Below are positions 55,722 through 63,934 of a DNA stretch of 64,000 bases, one piece after another. The notes beneath the pieces are model-generated. The model saw nothing but the letters and a program-made list of their open reading frames with translations, searched no databases and had not been told where the DNA came from. Position 1 is the first letter of the stretch, and each line of letters opens with the position of its first letter. A program made the position numbers and the translations under genes. The DNA comes from Dankookia rubra. GTDB lineage: Bacteria > Pseudomonadota > Alphaproteobacteria > Acetobacterales > Acetobacteraceae. The stretch spans positions 50,688 to 114,687 of the forward strand of contig NZ_SMSJ01000015.1 in the NCBI RefSeq assembly GCF_004355005.1, written 5' to 3'.

Positions 55722-56705
55722 TTAGTTCAGCGTGATGCCCCGGCTGCGGATCAGCCGTCCGTAGGTATCGAGGTCGCGCCCGATCAGAGCGGCGAACTCC
55801 TCGCGCGTCGTCGGCTCCACCTGCATGTCGGCCATGGCGCGCGCCTGCACCGCCTCGCTGCGGATGGCCGGCGTCAGCACCTCGCTCAGCCGCTGCAGCA
55901 TTGGCTCCGGCGTGCCGACCGGTGCGACCATGCCGTGCCAATAGCGCCAGACGAAGCCTGATACGCCCTGCTCGACAAAGGTCGGGATGCCGGGCGCAGC
56001 CGCCAGGCGTTCCGGCGTCGAGATCGCCAGGACTCTGAAGGTGCCGCTGTCCAGATGCGGCAGCAACGTGGCGAGCGAGCCCGCGAAGAGCGGTACGCGC
56101 CCTGCCAGTAGCTCCGTCACGATCGGCTGCTCGCCGCGGAAGGGCAGGTGCACGAGTTCCACGCCCATCTCGCTCTGGAACATCTCCATCATCAGATGCG
56201 GGCTCGTGGCAATGCCAGCCGTGGCATAGGCCAGGCCGCGCTGCGTCCGCAGCGTGGCGACGGTGCCGCGCAGGTCGCCGCCGGGCAGCGTTCTCGCCGC
56301 GGCCAGGACCAAGGGCCCACGATAGGTAACGCTGAGCGGCGCGAAGTCCTCCGGACGGTAGGGCAGGGACGGATAAATATGCGGGTTTATGGTGAGGATG
56401 CTGGAGGTCAGCCAACCCAGCGTCAGCCCGTCCTTCGGCGCCCGCGCCACAGCCTCTGCTGCAATCAACCCACCAGCGCCGGGCCGGTTATCGAAGACGA
56501 CCGGTACGCCGAGCGCAAGCCGCATCTGCTCCGCTACCATGCGCGCAAGGACCTCAGTCGGTGCGCCGCCGCCGAATGGGTAAATCAAGCGGATCGGTCG
56601 GTCGGGCCAAGCCTGGGCGCGTGCGGCGCGCGGACCGGGCAGTGCTGGTGCCAGAAGTGCAGACAAGGCCCGCCGACCAAAGCCATTTTTTGACGCTTCG
56701 ATCAT
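55722..56705 (-). CDS. Bug/TctC-family tripartite tricarboxylate receptor
   Basis: A 327-residue periplasmic receptor starting at ATG 56705 after GGAGGACG. Motifs: RPIRLIYPFGGGAPTEVLAR, VVFDNRPGAGGLIAAEAVAR and LPFRGEQPIVTELLAGRVP. It converges on the end of the plus-strand operon, with 9 nt between stops, so it is probably transcribed independently. It may serve the same or a related acid. Confidence 0.9.
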   Translation of the reverse strand: MIEASKNGFGRRALSALLAPALPGPRAARAQAWPDRPIRLIYPFGGGAPTEVLARMVAEQMRLALGVPVVFDNRPGAGGLIAAEAVARAPKDGLTLGWLTSSILTINPHIYPSLPYRPEDFAPLSVTYRGPLVLAAARTLPGGDLRGTVATLRTQRGLAYATAGIATSPHLMMEMFQSEMGVELVHLPFRGEQPIVTELLAGRVPLFAGSLATLLPHLDSGTFRVLAISTPERLAAAPGIPTFVEQGVSGFVWRYWHGMVAPVGTPEPMLQRLSEVLTPAIRSEAVQARAMADMQVEPTTREEFAALIGRDLDTYGRLIRSRGITLN

Positions 56706-57160
56706 CGCGTCCTCCACTCCTTGCGGCCGCGGCGTTGCGTTGGCGGGATGCGTTCTTCTGCCGCACGGCGGCTCTCACGCTACAGCAGGTGGGGCGACCT
56801 CGAAGCGAGGTTCACGGTCGCCGGCTGGATCCTGACCTCCGCTCCCCCGCACCTGGTGACTGTGACTCTGGCGGCTCCCTGCCATTGCGGCAAGCCTCTT
56901 CCAATCCGCGGCCGGCGGGGCTTGTCGCGGGTCATCCAATACTCGGGCCCTGACGCCGCCATAGGTCCGACAAGGCACTTTGCCGAACGAAAAGGATGTC
57001 CAGGGAACCCTGCTATCATCACCACCGACCGTCCGCCCGGGGCTGCGGCCTCAGCGACCCACGCGAGCCGGTTCGCAGGTCGGTCTGGGATTGGATCGGC
57101 CGCATCGGGTCGGCCAGGCCTCAAGGCGCTTGCAACAGGCGCCGACCGCGAACCCGTTCA
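56706..57160. other. Gene-free stretch
   Basis: About 455 nt with no credible gene. Open frames exist on both strands but match nothing known. The left end supplies the Bug gene promoter. The right part follows the decayed anti-sigma fragment and may contain further decayed sequence that can no longer be recognised. Confidence 0.5.
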
Positions 57161-57627
57161 TCAGCCTTCCTGCCAGCGTCGGGCGAAATCGGCCGGTTCC
57201 TCGGCGCTGCGGTCGGAAGCGGCCCAGAAGGTCGTGCCGCCCCGGCTCCAGCGCACCGAGTTGTAGCCGCGGCGGCTGCCCGCGCCCGGGGAGCGGTCGA
57301 AGCGGCCGCCATCCGGCCAGACAAACAGGCCGATGACATGCTGCCGGCGCTGGTAGACCAGGGCGGCGGCCGGCCGGCCGGCAAGGTAGTCGGGCCGCCC
57401 CCGGCGAGCGGGAGCCCCGCCTCCTTCAGGTCCTTCACCGGCGGCGCATCGTCGAGCCGGCCATCGAACCAGGGCTTCATGGTATGCTGGTCGGTGGAGG
57501 CTCCGTCCGTCGTCGCGGCATCCTCGATCGTCCAGGCGAGGGCATAGGTGCCGAGCAGCAGCGCAACGGTCGCCCAGTGCATCGTCCGCATCGGGGCGGA
57601 AAAGCCAGGATTGCCGCCGGCACTCAT
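57161..57627 (-). pseudogene. Cytochrome b561/anti-sigma factor chimera, frameshifted
   Basis: The frame opens at ATG 57627 (overlapping the cupredoxin stop) with a cytochrome b561-type first helix: FSAPMRTMHWATVALLLGTY, including the haem-ligand His of the HW pair. After AWTIEDAA it passes directly into the C-terminal domain of a transmembrane anti-sigma factor: QHTMKPWFDGRLDDAPPV. Near 57394-57405 one base is missing; the other frame then reads DYLAGRPAAALVYQRRQHVI, GYNSVRWSRGGTTFWAASD and a stop at 57161. The whole thus looks like a deletion fusion of two genes followed by a frameshift. Neither product would be functional. Confidence 0.8.
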
Positions 57628-57949
57628 CGCACCACCACCATGCCCTGCATGTGCGGATGCAGGGAGCAGAAGCAGCGATAGGTGCCGGGCTGCAGGAAAA
57701 CGAAGGCGAAGCTGTCGCCGGTGTCGAGCGGCGGCGAGCGGATCAGGCGCGGCGCGTCGCTTCCCATGACCGTGTGCGGGATGTCGTCCCGATGATCCAG
57801 GTGACGCAGCTGCCCGTCGATATCGTGAGTTCCGCGGGCGCGAAGGCGAAGTTGTCGATGGTGACCAGCGCCTCGCCGGCGGCACGCGCGCCGGTCACAG
57901 CCAGGCTGGAGGCGCCACCAAGGACGGCGAGGAGGATGCGTCGTTGCAT
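57624..57949 (-). pseudogene. Cupredoxin (amicyanin-like) gene with a one-base frameshift
   Basis: From ATG 57949 the frame encodes a signal peptide (MQRRILLAVLGGASSLA) and the cupredoxin start VTIDNFAFAPAELTISTGSC, then loses register at 57790-57797. The next frame continues the same domain: DDIPHTVMGSDAPRLIRSPP, QPGTYRCFCSLHPHMQGMVV and a stop. The copper ligands are all there in the second frame (His of PHT; Cys, His and Met of CSLHPHM). Inserting one A would restore WINRDDIPHT. It is either a recent pseudogene or a base-call error; a true frameshift signal is less likely. Confidence 0.85.
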
Positions 57950-57972
57950 TTCGGCTCTCCGCGATGCCGGCG

Positions 57973-58860
57973 TCAGGCGCCGAGCGGGGTGTCGGCGATG
58001 GCCAGGCCTGCGCGTCCCTCGACGCGGGCGATCCGCGTCACGCCGAGGGTCGCGCGCAACCGCCCGGCGGGCAGGTCGCGGATCGGCCCAGGCGACGGGG
58101 CAGTCCCCAGCGCCGGCTGCGGGAAGGCGGTGTGGAAGGCCAGGTTGCCCTCCACCTTTTGCATGACTTGGTGGATATGCCCGTTCAGTACCGTCACCGG
58201 GTCGAAGCGACGCAGGAAACCCAGGGCCTGGGCGCCGTCATCGGTGCCCCAGCCCCATTCCGCGCTGACCAGCCAGAGCGGCACATGGGCAAAGACCACG
58301 ATCGGCTGGCTCGCCGCGCGGCCGGCCGGGTCGCGCTCCAGCCAGGCCAGTTGCTCGGCGCCGAGGTTGCCGAGACCACCCGCCTTGAGGTCCTGCACGT
58401 TGTTGAGGCCGATGAAACGCGCGCCCTGCTGGCCGAAGCTGTACCAGCCGCGCGGCGCGCCCGGGGTGAAGCGCTGGAAGAACTCGGCACGGTCATCGAT
58501 GAGCACGTCGTGCTCGCCCGGGACGTGATGCGCGTCGAGCCCGACCTCGCGGATGATCTGCTGCGCGGTGTCGACCTGCGCAGGCTTTGGAAGCTGGCTG
58601 ACGTCGCCGGTGTGCAGTATCAGCGCGGCACCTTGCCGCTTCTGCACGGCGACGAGGCCGATCGCCTCGCGCAGCGTGCCGGGCGTGTCGGTGTTCGGCG
58701 CGGCGGCGCAGCGGATACGGCAGTCGCTGATCTGCACGAAGCCGACGACCCAATTCGTTGCTAGGACGTGACCACGAACGGCTGCCGGAAACAGGGGAAG
58801 CCATGATCCAGGCAGCCATGTCGCAAATGATGCTCCGGCGCATCGCCGCTTGATGGTCAT
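57973..58860 (-). CDS. Metallophosphoesterase with an altered metal motif
   Basis: A calcineurin-like phosphoesterase of 295 residues (ATG 58860; GTG 58866 alternative). The opening FVQISD motif normally continues with x-His, but here it reads D46-C47-R48, so the DxH metal ligand is lost. Other motifs are intact: LHTGDVSQ, GEHDVL, VVFAHVPLW and LNGHIHQ. The N-terminus (residues 1-38) does not resemble a good signal peptide, although homologues near cupredoxins are exported. It is first in the cluster metallophosphoesterase-cupredoxin-b561, which is decaying downstream. It may be inactive; alternatively it binds a single metal. Confidence 0.75.
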   Translation of the reverse strand: MTIKRRCAGASFATWLPGSWLPLFPAAVRGHVLATNWVVGFVQISDCRIRCAAAPNTDTPGTLREAIGLVAVQKRQGAALILHTGDVSQLPKPAQVDTAQQIIREVGLDAHHVPGEHDVLIDDRAEFFQRFTPGAPRGWYSFGQQGARFIGLNNVQDLKAGGLGNLGAEQLAWLERDPAGRAASQPIVVFAHVPLWLVSAEWGWGTDDGAQALGFLRRFDPVTVLNGHIHQVMQKVEGNLAFHTAFPQPALGTAPSPGPIRDLPAGRLRATLGVTRIARVEGRAGLAIADTPLGA

Positions 58861-58945
58861 TCCCACATGGTCAGTCAGGAAAAAGCCCAGGGGCCGGACG
58901 CCGACGGCGTCGACCGGGAGAATACCGTCTCCCCGGCCCTGCTTC

Positions 58946-60205
58946 CTACCGCCGCTCCGCAGGCAGCCGCCACAACAGGTAGAGCATGATCCCCATGGCT
59001 GGCAGCGCCGCCGCCGTGGTCAGCAGGAAGAAGCCCGGCCAGCCCAGCGCCTCGGCCAGCCAGCCGGAACTGGCGCCGAGCGTCCGCAGCGGGAAGGCCG
59101 CCAGCGAGGACAGCAACGCATATTGCGTCGCGGTGAAGCTGCGGCTGGTCAGCGCCGAGAGCCAGGTGAGGAAGGCGGCGTCCGCCAGCCCGTCGGTGAA
59201 GTTCTCCACCCCGACCTGGGCCCAGAGCATCGGCATGGAATGCCCGGCATTCGCCAGGGCCACGTACATCAGGTTCGACAGCATCTGGCCCAGGCCGGTC
59301 GCGACCAGCGCCCGCCTGACGCCGATCAGCCCGACCAGCCAGCTGCCGGCCAGCGCGCCGCCGAGCGTGGCGAACATCCCGAAGACGGTGGCGACCGTCG
59401 CCACGTCGTCCCGCGTGAAGCCGAGCGAGCGGTAAAAGGGCGTGGTCATGATGCCGGCCAGCGCCTCGCCCAGCTTGAACAGGGCGATGAAGAGCAGGAT
59501 GCCGAGCCAGAGCGGCCGGCGGGTGAAGTCGAGAAAGGGGTCCAGCACCGAGGCGCGCAGCCGCGCCCGCCAGCCCGCCGCGGCGCGGACGACGCGCGCC
59601 GGCTCCGGCCCCAGCAGGGTCGCGGCGAGGCCGGGCAGGATCAGCGCCGCGCCGTAGAGGTAGGCGCCGGACCAGCCGAAGGGCCCGGCCAGCAGCAGGG
59701 TCCCGGCGCCGCTGGCCAGCAGCGCCATGCGATAGCCCCAGACATAGGCGGCAAGGCCGTAGGCCTGCGCGGCGTCGTCCTCGCCCAGCACCTCGATGCG
59801 GTAGGCATCGACAACGATGTCCTGGCTGGCCGAGAGGAAGGCCACCAGCGAGGCCAGCAGCGCCGTCGTCATCGGGTCGATGCGCGGATGGGTCAGCCCG
59901 ACCGCGGCGATGCTGACGACCAGCGCGAGCTGGATGGTCAGCAGCCAGCCGCGGCGCTGCCCCAGCACCGGCGGCCGCAGCGCATCCAGCGCCGGCGACC
60001 AGAGGAACTTGTAGGCATAGGCCAGGCCGATCAGCGCGGTCAGGCCGATGGCCGAGAGCGACAGGTCGCTCTCGGCGAACCATTGCCGCAGCACCTGCCC
60101 GGCGACCAGCGGCAGCGGCACGCCGGCGGAGAAGCCGAGCACGAGCATGAGGAGGAAGCGCCGGTCCCGCCAGCGGGAGGCGGGAGCGGATGCGGGATCG
60201 GCCAT
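58946..60205 (-). CDS. ampG: AmpG-type muropeptide permease (MFS)
   Basis: An inner-membrane major facilitator transporter of 419 residues that brings in anhydro-muropeptides from cell-wall recycling. The N-terminal block GFSAGVPLPLVAGQVLRQWF, then LIGLAYAYKFLWSPALD and VAFLSASQDIVVDAYRIE, are AmpG signatures. About twelve hydrophobic segments are visible. It has no recycling genes next to it. A few peptide-transporting relatives share the fold, but the SASQDIVVDAYRIE motif favours AmpG. Confidence 0.9.
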   Translation of the reverse strand: MADPASAPASRWRDRRFLLMLVLGFSAGVPLPLVAGQVLRQWFAESDLSLSAIGLTALIGLAYAYKFLWSPALDALRPPVLGQRRGWLLTIQLALVVSIAAVGLTHPRIDPMTTALLASLVAFLSASQDIVVDAYRIEVLGEDDAAQAYGLAAYVWGYRMALLASGAGTLLLAGPFGWSGAYLYGAALILPGLAATLLGPEPARVVRAAAGWRARLRASVLDPFLDFTRRPLWLGILLFIALFKLGEALAGIMTTPFYRSLGFTRDDVATVATVFGMFATLGGALAGSWLVGLIGVRRALVATGLGQMLSNLMYVALANAGHSMPMLWAQVGVENFTDGLADAAFLTWLSALTSRSFTATQYALLSSLAAFPLRTLGASSGWLAEALGWPGFFLLTTAAALPAMGIMLYLLWRLPAERR

Positions 60206-60252
60206 GCCCGCCCGCTACCAGACGGCGAGGCGAATCGCCACCGCCTTCGCGT

Positions 60253-61083
60253 CTATTCGCCGATGTTCAGCAGCGCCCCGCGCACCCGCGCATCCTCGAA
60301 CTGCCGCATGAAGACCCCGGCCATCACCACCATCCAGAAGGCATCCAGTGCGAAGGCGGCGCCGAGATGCCCCCAGGCGATGGTGCCGTCCAGCAGCGCC
60401 GCCCGCATGCCCTCGAAGACATGCGCCGAGGGCAGGGAGTACGCCACCGGGTGCAGCCAGGCCGGCAGGACCGAGACCGGGTAGAACACCGCCGAGAAGG
60501 GCGTCAGCCCGAACAGCACGGACCAGGCCAAAGCCTCCGCCCCGGCGCCGTAGCGGAGGATGAGCGAGGTGACGCCGAGTGCCACGGCCCAGCCCATCAC
60601 CAGCAGCGCGGCGAAGAAGGCGACCACCACAGGGCCCATCGAGAAGAGCCCGAAATGGTAGAGCAGCCAGGCCAGCAGCACCGCGGGGGAGACGCCGATC
60701 AGCACCCGGATTACGCTCATCGCCATCAGCCCGGCGACCAGCTCCCGCGGCCTGAGCGGGCTGACGAAGACATGGCCGAGGTTGCGCGACCAGATCTCCT
60801 CGAGGAAGGAGATCGAGAAGCCCATCTGGCTCCGCAACGTCACTTCCCAGAGCAGGACGCCGCCCAGCAGCATCCCGGCGGCGATGCCGGCGGTGTCGTT
60901 CTGCACGCCCGCGAGATAGGCGGTGACGAAGCCCCAGACGACCATCTGCAGGATCGGCCAGTACATCAGCTCCAGCAGCCGCGGCCAGGACCGACGGAAC
61001 AGCGCTAGGTGCCGGTAGACCAGGCCCCAGACGCGGCGGAGCGCGGCCGCCGCGGCGGAACGGCGCGACGTGTCACCGGTCAT
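60253..61083 (-). CDS. ABC-2-type transporter permease
   Basis: The membrane subunit of an exporter, 276 residues with about six hydrophobic segments (MVVWGFVTAYLAG, MLLGGVLLWEVTLRS, VLIGVSPAVLLAWLLYHFG, VVAFFAALLVMGWAVALGV among them). The SFLEEIWSRNLGHVFVSPLR loop is typical of NodJ/DrrB-type permeases. It overlaps the ATPase gene by 4 nt and forms a two-gene exporter. Substrates of such pairs include polysaccharide, lipid or drug molecules; none can be assigned here. Confidence 0.9.
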   Translation of the reverse strand: MTGDTSRRSAAAAALRRVWGLVYRHLALFRRSWPRLLELMYWPILQMVVWGFVTAYLAGVQNDTAGIAAGMLLGGVLLWEVTLRSQMGFSISFLEEIWSRNLGHVFVSPLRPRELVAGLMAMSVIRVLIGVSPAVLLAWLLYHFGLFSMGPVVVAFFAALLVMGWAVALGVTSLILRYGAGAEALAWSVLFGLTPFSAVFYPVSVLPAWLHPVAYSLPSAHVFEGMRAALLDGTIAWGHLGAAFALDAFWMVVMAGVFMRQFEDARVRGALLNIGE

Positions 61084-61850
61084 GCCGGGATCTCCTCGCG
61101 CCCCCGGCCCCGGGCGATGTCGAGGAAGACCTCCTCCAGGTCGTCGCGGCCGTATCGCGCCAGCAGGTCCGCCGGGCTGCCCTGGTCCACCACCCTTCCC
61201 TGCTTCATCATCAGCACGTGGCCGCAGAGCCGCTCGACCTCGGCCATGTTGTGGCTGGCCAGCAGGATCGCGCAGCCGCTCTCGGCCCGGTAGCGCTCCA
61301 GCCAGGACCGCACCCAGTCGCCGGTGTCGGGGTCGAGGCTCGCGGTCGGCTCGTCCAGCAGCAGCAGCGCAGGGCGGTTGATCAGCGCTTTGGCCAGCGC
61401 GACGCGGGTCTTCTGCCCGGCCGAGAGCTGCCCGGCCGGCCGGTCCAGCAGGTCGGTCAGCTGCAATTGCGCCGCCAGTTCGGCGATCCGCCGCCCGGCC
61501 TGCGGCACGTCATACAGGTGCGCATAGACCCGGAGGTTCTCCGCCACCGAGATCCGCGACGGCAGGGCGATGTAGGGGGAGGAGAAGTTCATCCGCGCCA
61601 GCGCGGCGAAGCGGTCGCGCGCCATGTCGTGGCCGAGGCAGGCGATCCGCCCGCCGCTCGGCACCAGCAGCCCCAGCAGCATGGCGATGGTGGTGGTCTT
61701 GCCCGCCCCGTTGCCGCCCAGGAGCCCCCAGGTGGCGCCGCGCGGCATGCGGAAGGACAGGCCCTCCACCGCCGCCGCCGTGCCGCCGGGGTAGCGCTTG
61801 GTCAGCCCCTCGGCGAGGATCGCGGGCGTCGCATCGGCGTCTCTGTCCAT
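61080..61850 (-). CDS. ABC transporter ATPase of the exporter pair
   Basis: A 256-residue ATP-binding subunit from ATG 61850. Walker A GGNGAGKTTTIAM, signature LSAGQKTRVALAKAL (LSAGQ in place of LSGGQ), Walker B ALLLLDEPTASLDPD and the switch His in LASHNMAE are intact. It is translated just before the permease, with 4-nt overlap. The substitution in the signature motif is mild and found in some exporters. Confidence 0.92.
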   Translation of the reverse strand: MDRDADATPAILAEGLTKRYPGGTAAAVEGLSFRMPRGATWGLLGGNGAGKTTTIAMLLGLLVPSGGRIACLGHDMARDRFAALARMNFSSPYIALPSRISVAENLRVYAHLYDVPQAGRRIAELAAQLQLTDLLDRPAGQLSAGQKTRVALAKALINRPALLLLDEPTASLDPDTGDWVRSWLERYRAESGCAILLASHNMAEVERLCGHVLMMKQGRVVDQGSPADLLARYGRDDLEEVFLDIARGRGREEIPA

Positions 61851-61910
61851 CGGCCGCCATATGCGGGCGGAGCGGCGCCGCGCCAAGCGGCAATCGGCGG
61901 CGGGTCCGGG

Positions 61911-63068
61911 TCAGCGCGGCCGCAGCAGCCTTCCCTCGAAGAGCGCCACCCCCGCCTCCCAGCCCCAGCCGATGGCGGCCGCGCGGTCGGCGCCGGTCAG
62001 CACCACCCGTCCCTGCGGCAGCGCCGGCCCCAGCGCGGCGAGGTCCGGCGACCAGGGCAGCCGCAGCAGGTCCACCCCCATCCGGTCCGGCGGGCAGGCG
62101 GCCAGCAGCTCCGGCCCCGGCAGGTCCAGCGCCAGCCGGTAGCCGCGGGCCCGGGCGAAGTCGCGGGCGAAGGCGAAATCCTCCGGCGCCGCCAGCGCAT
62201 CCTCGGCCGGCAGCGCCAGCACCGTCGCCGCCCGCGTCGCCACGTCCAGCAGCGCGTCGAGCCGGAGGAACTCCGCCTCCGCCAGGCTCGCCGCCGACAG
62301 GACCAGGCCGAGCGGCCCGCGCCGCCGCGCTTCCTCCGGCCGGGACAGCTCGGCCAGCAGGCGGCGGTCGAGCAGCCGGCGCAGCCGGCGCGCCAGCCAG
62401 GGCGCCGCGCCGGGGTCGAGCGCCGGCGCCGTCTCCGCCCGCAGTTCCGGCCAGGCGAGCCGCCATTCATCCCATTCCAGGGCAGGCCCCTCGCCGCCCC
62501 GCTCCAGCCGGCAGACCGGGTGGCGGCGCAGGAAGCGGGCCAGGCCGGCACCGCGCAACGCGGCTTCCAGCGCCGCCAGGTCGCCCGGCCCGAAGCCCGC
62601 GCCGGGCGCCGGGCGCGGCCTTGGTGCCGGCGGCGGCCCGAGCGAATCCTCGACCGCCGCCAGCAGCGCCGCGGCATCCCGCGGCAGGTCCAGCACGGCA
62701 TGCAGCGGCGCCTCCGCCGCCTCCTCGCCGAGCAGGATGGCCAGCACCGCCTCGGCCTCCCGCAGGTGGCGGCCGCCGGGCGGGGTGACCGCGACCAGGT
62801 CGCCGTTCGGCAGCTCGAACAACCGGCTGCGGACCGGGCGGAGCGCGGGCTCCAGCGCCTCCCGCAACAGGCGGCGGTGGTGGCCGCGGCGCAGCCGCGG
62901 GGCAAGGCGCGAAAGCCGCAGATGCAACGCCTGGCGCGGCACCTCGGCCGCCACCGCCTCCCGCACCATCTGGGCCAGGGCCAGGGCATCGGCCGCCGCC
63001 GGCTGGCCCTCGGCCAGGGCGGCGAGGCCGAAGGGCACGGGGCCGAGGGGGGTGGTTGCGGGCCGCAT
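61911..63068 (-). CDS. Degenerate EAL-like protein, copy A
   Basis: A soluble 385-residue protein with Leu/Arg/Ala-rich helices and no EAL catalytic residues that I can see. The C-terminal third reads PLGLVLSAASLAEAEFLRLD, FARDFARARGYRLALDLPGP and RMGVDLLRLPWSPDLAALGP, an arrangement like EAL domains with catalytic Glu and metal ligands lost. Residues 75-160 resemble a linker region, ending in Pro-rich PPPAPRPRPAPGAGF. It shares the LLxLxWSP motif with the next protein, which overlaps it by 1 nt. A role as a c-di-GMP receptor or partner is possible but unproven. Confidence 0.6.
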   Translation of the reverse strand: MRPATTPLGPVPFGLAALAEGQPAAADALALAQMVREAVAAEVPRQALHLRLSRLAPRLRRGHHRRLLREALEPALRPVRSRLFELPNGDLVAVTPPGGRHLREAEAVLAILLGEEAAEAPLHAVLDLPRDAAALLAAVEDSLGPPPAPRPRPAPGAGFGPGDLAALEAALRGAGLARFLRRHPVCRLERGGEGPALEWDEWRLAWPELRAETAPALDPGAAPWLARRLRRLLDRRLLAELSRPEEARRRGPLGLVLSAASLAEAEFLRLDALLDVATRAATVLALPAEDALAAPEDFAFARDFARARGYRLALDLPGPELLAACPPDRMGVDLLRLPWSPDLAALGPALPQGRVVLTGADRAAAIGWGWEAGVALFEGRLLRPR

Positions 63069-63934
63069 CAGGCCCGGCGGGCCAGCAGCAGCCCGGCCGA
63101 CCGGGCGAAATCCCGCGCCGCGGCGTTCTCGGCCCCGACCAGCAGCAGCCGGGCGGGGTCGATGGCGGCCAGCCGGGCGGCCAGGGGGCCGGGTGCCGCC
63201 AGGGCCGGCGACCAGCGCAGCAGCAGCAGGTCGGCGGGCAGGTGCCGGGGCTCGAGCAGGCCGAGCGTCGCCGCCTCCAGGCCATCCATTGCCAGGGACC
63301 AGCGGCGCTCGGCCAAGCGGCGGCGGAGCTCCGGGAAGCCGGGATCGGCGGCCAGCGCCAGGGGCAGCACGGCATGCGCGCCGGGCGCCGCGGCCGGGCC
63401 TGGCAGGCGGTCCCGCGCCACCGGGATCAGCCGCAGCCCGGGCAGGTCGCGCGCCCAGGCGCCGAGCCCGGGCAACAGCCGCGCCGCCATCCGCTCCGAC
63501 GCATGCGCCAACAGGTCGGGATCCGCGGCCATCGGGCCGAGCGCGGCGGCGATCGCCGCCTCGTCCAGCCGCAGCCGCATGCCGCGCGGCGCGCCGTCCC
63601 GCGCGGCGACCAGCGGTTCGGCCCGCAGTGCCGCCTCGGCCGGGACCGCGTCCAGCGCCTGGTGCAGCCCGGCCGGCGACGGCGGGCCGGGCGGCGCCGG
63701 AGCCGGCGCCGGTGCCGGGTGGTTGGCGGCGGCCCAGGCCAGCACCGCATCGGCATCGCCCGGCAGGTGCCAGACCGGCAGCGGCCGCGCATCGCCCGCC
63801 AGCCCGCCGAGCGCTGCCGCCGCCCGGCGCGCGACGCTCGGCGAGCCGCCGAGCAGCAGGCTGCCGCCACCGGCCGAGCGCAGCAGGCTGCCGCCGCCGG
63901 TTGCTGCGGCGTCCAGCAGGATGGCTTCGGCCAT
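63068..63934 (-). CDS. Degenerate EAL-like protein, copy B, probably cut by the right edge
   Basis: A 288-residue protein from ATG 63934. The same frame stays open to base 64000 (reading RDRFGPGAGGARWR before MAEAILLDAAA), so the true start may be outside. It overlaps copy A by 1 nt and resembles it: RWSLAMDGLEAATLGLLEPR, DLLLLRWSPALAAPGPLAAR and VGAENAAARDFARSAGLLLA correspond to EAL-domain segments without the catalytic residues. An Ala/Pro linker (near residues 73-85) divides it. The pairing suggests a two-subunit or duplicated regulatory module. Confidence 0.55.
   Translation of the reverse strand: MAEAILLDAAATGGGSLLRSAGGGSLLLGGSPSVARRAAAALGGLAGDARPLPVWHLPGDADAVLAWAAANHPAPAPAPAPPGPPSPAGLHQALDAVPAEAALRAEPLVAARDGAPRGMRLRLDEAAIAAALGPMAADPDLLAHASERMAARLLPGLGAWARDLPGLRLIPVARDRLPGPAAAPGAHAVLPLALAADPGFPELRRRLAERRWSLAMDGLEAATLGLLEPRHLPADLLLLRWSPALAAPGPLAARLAAIDPARLLLVGAENAAARDFARSAGLLLARRA

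Noticed and set aside
58891-58931. Terminator after ampG
   Set aside because: GACGCC/GGCGTC and a bulged CCGGGAGA/TCTCCCCGG stem exist, but they are short or imperfect and lack a T-run; left out as too weak.
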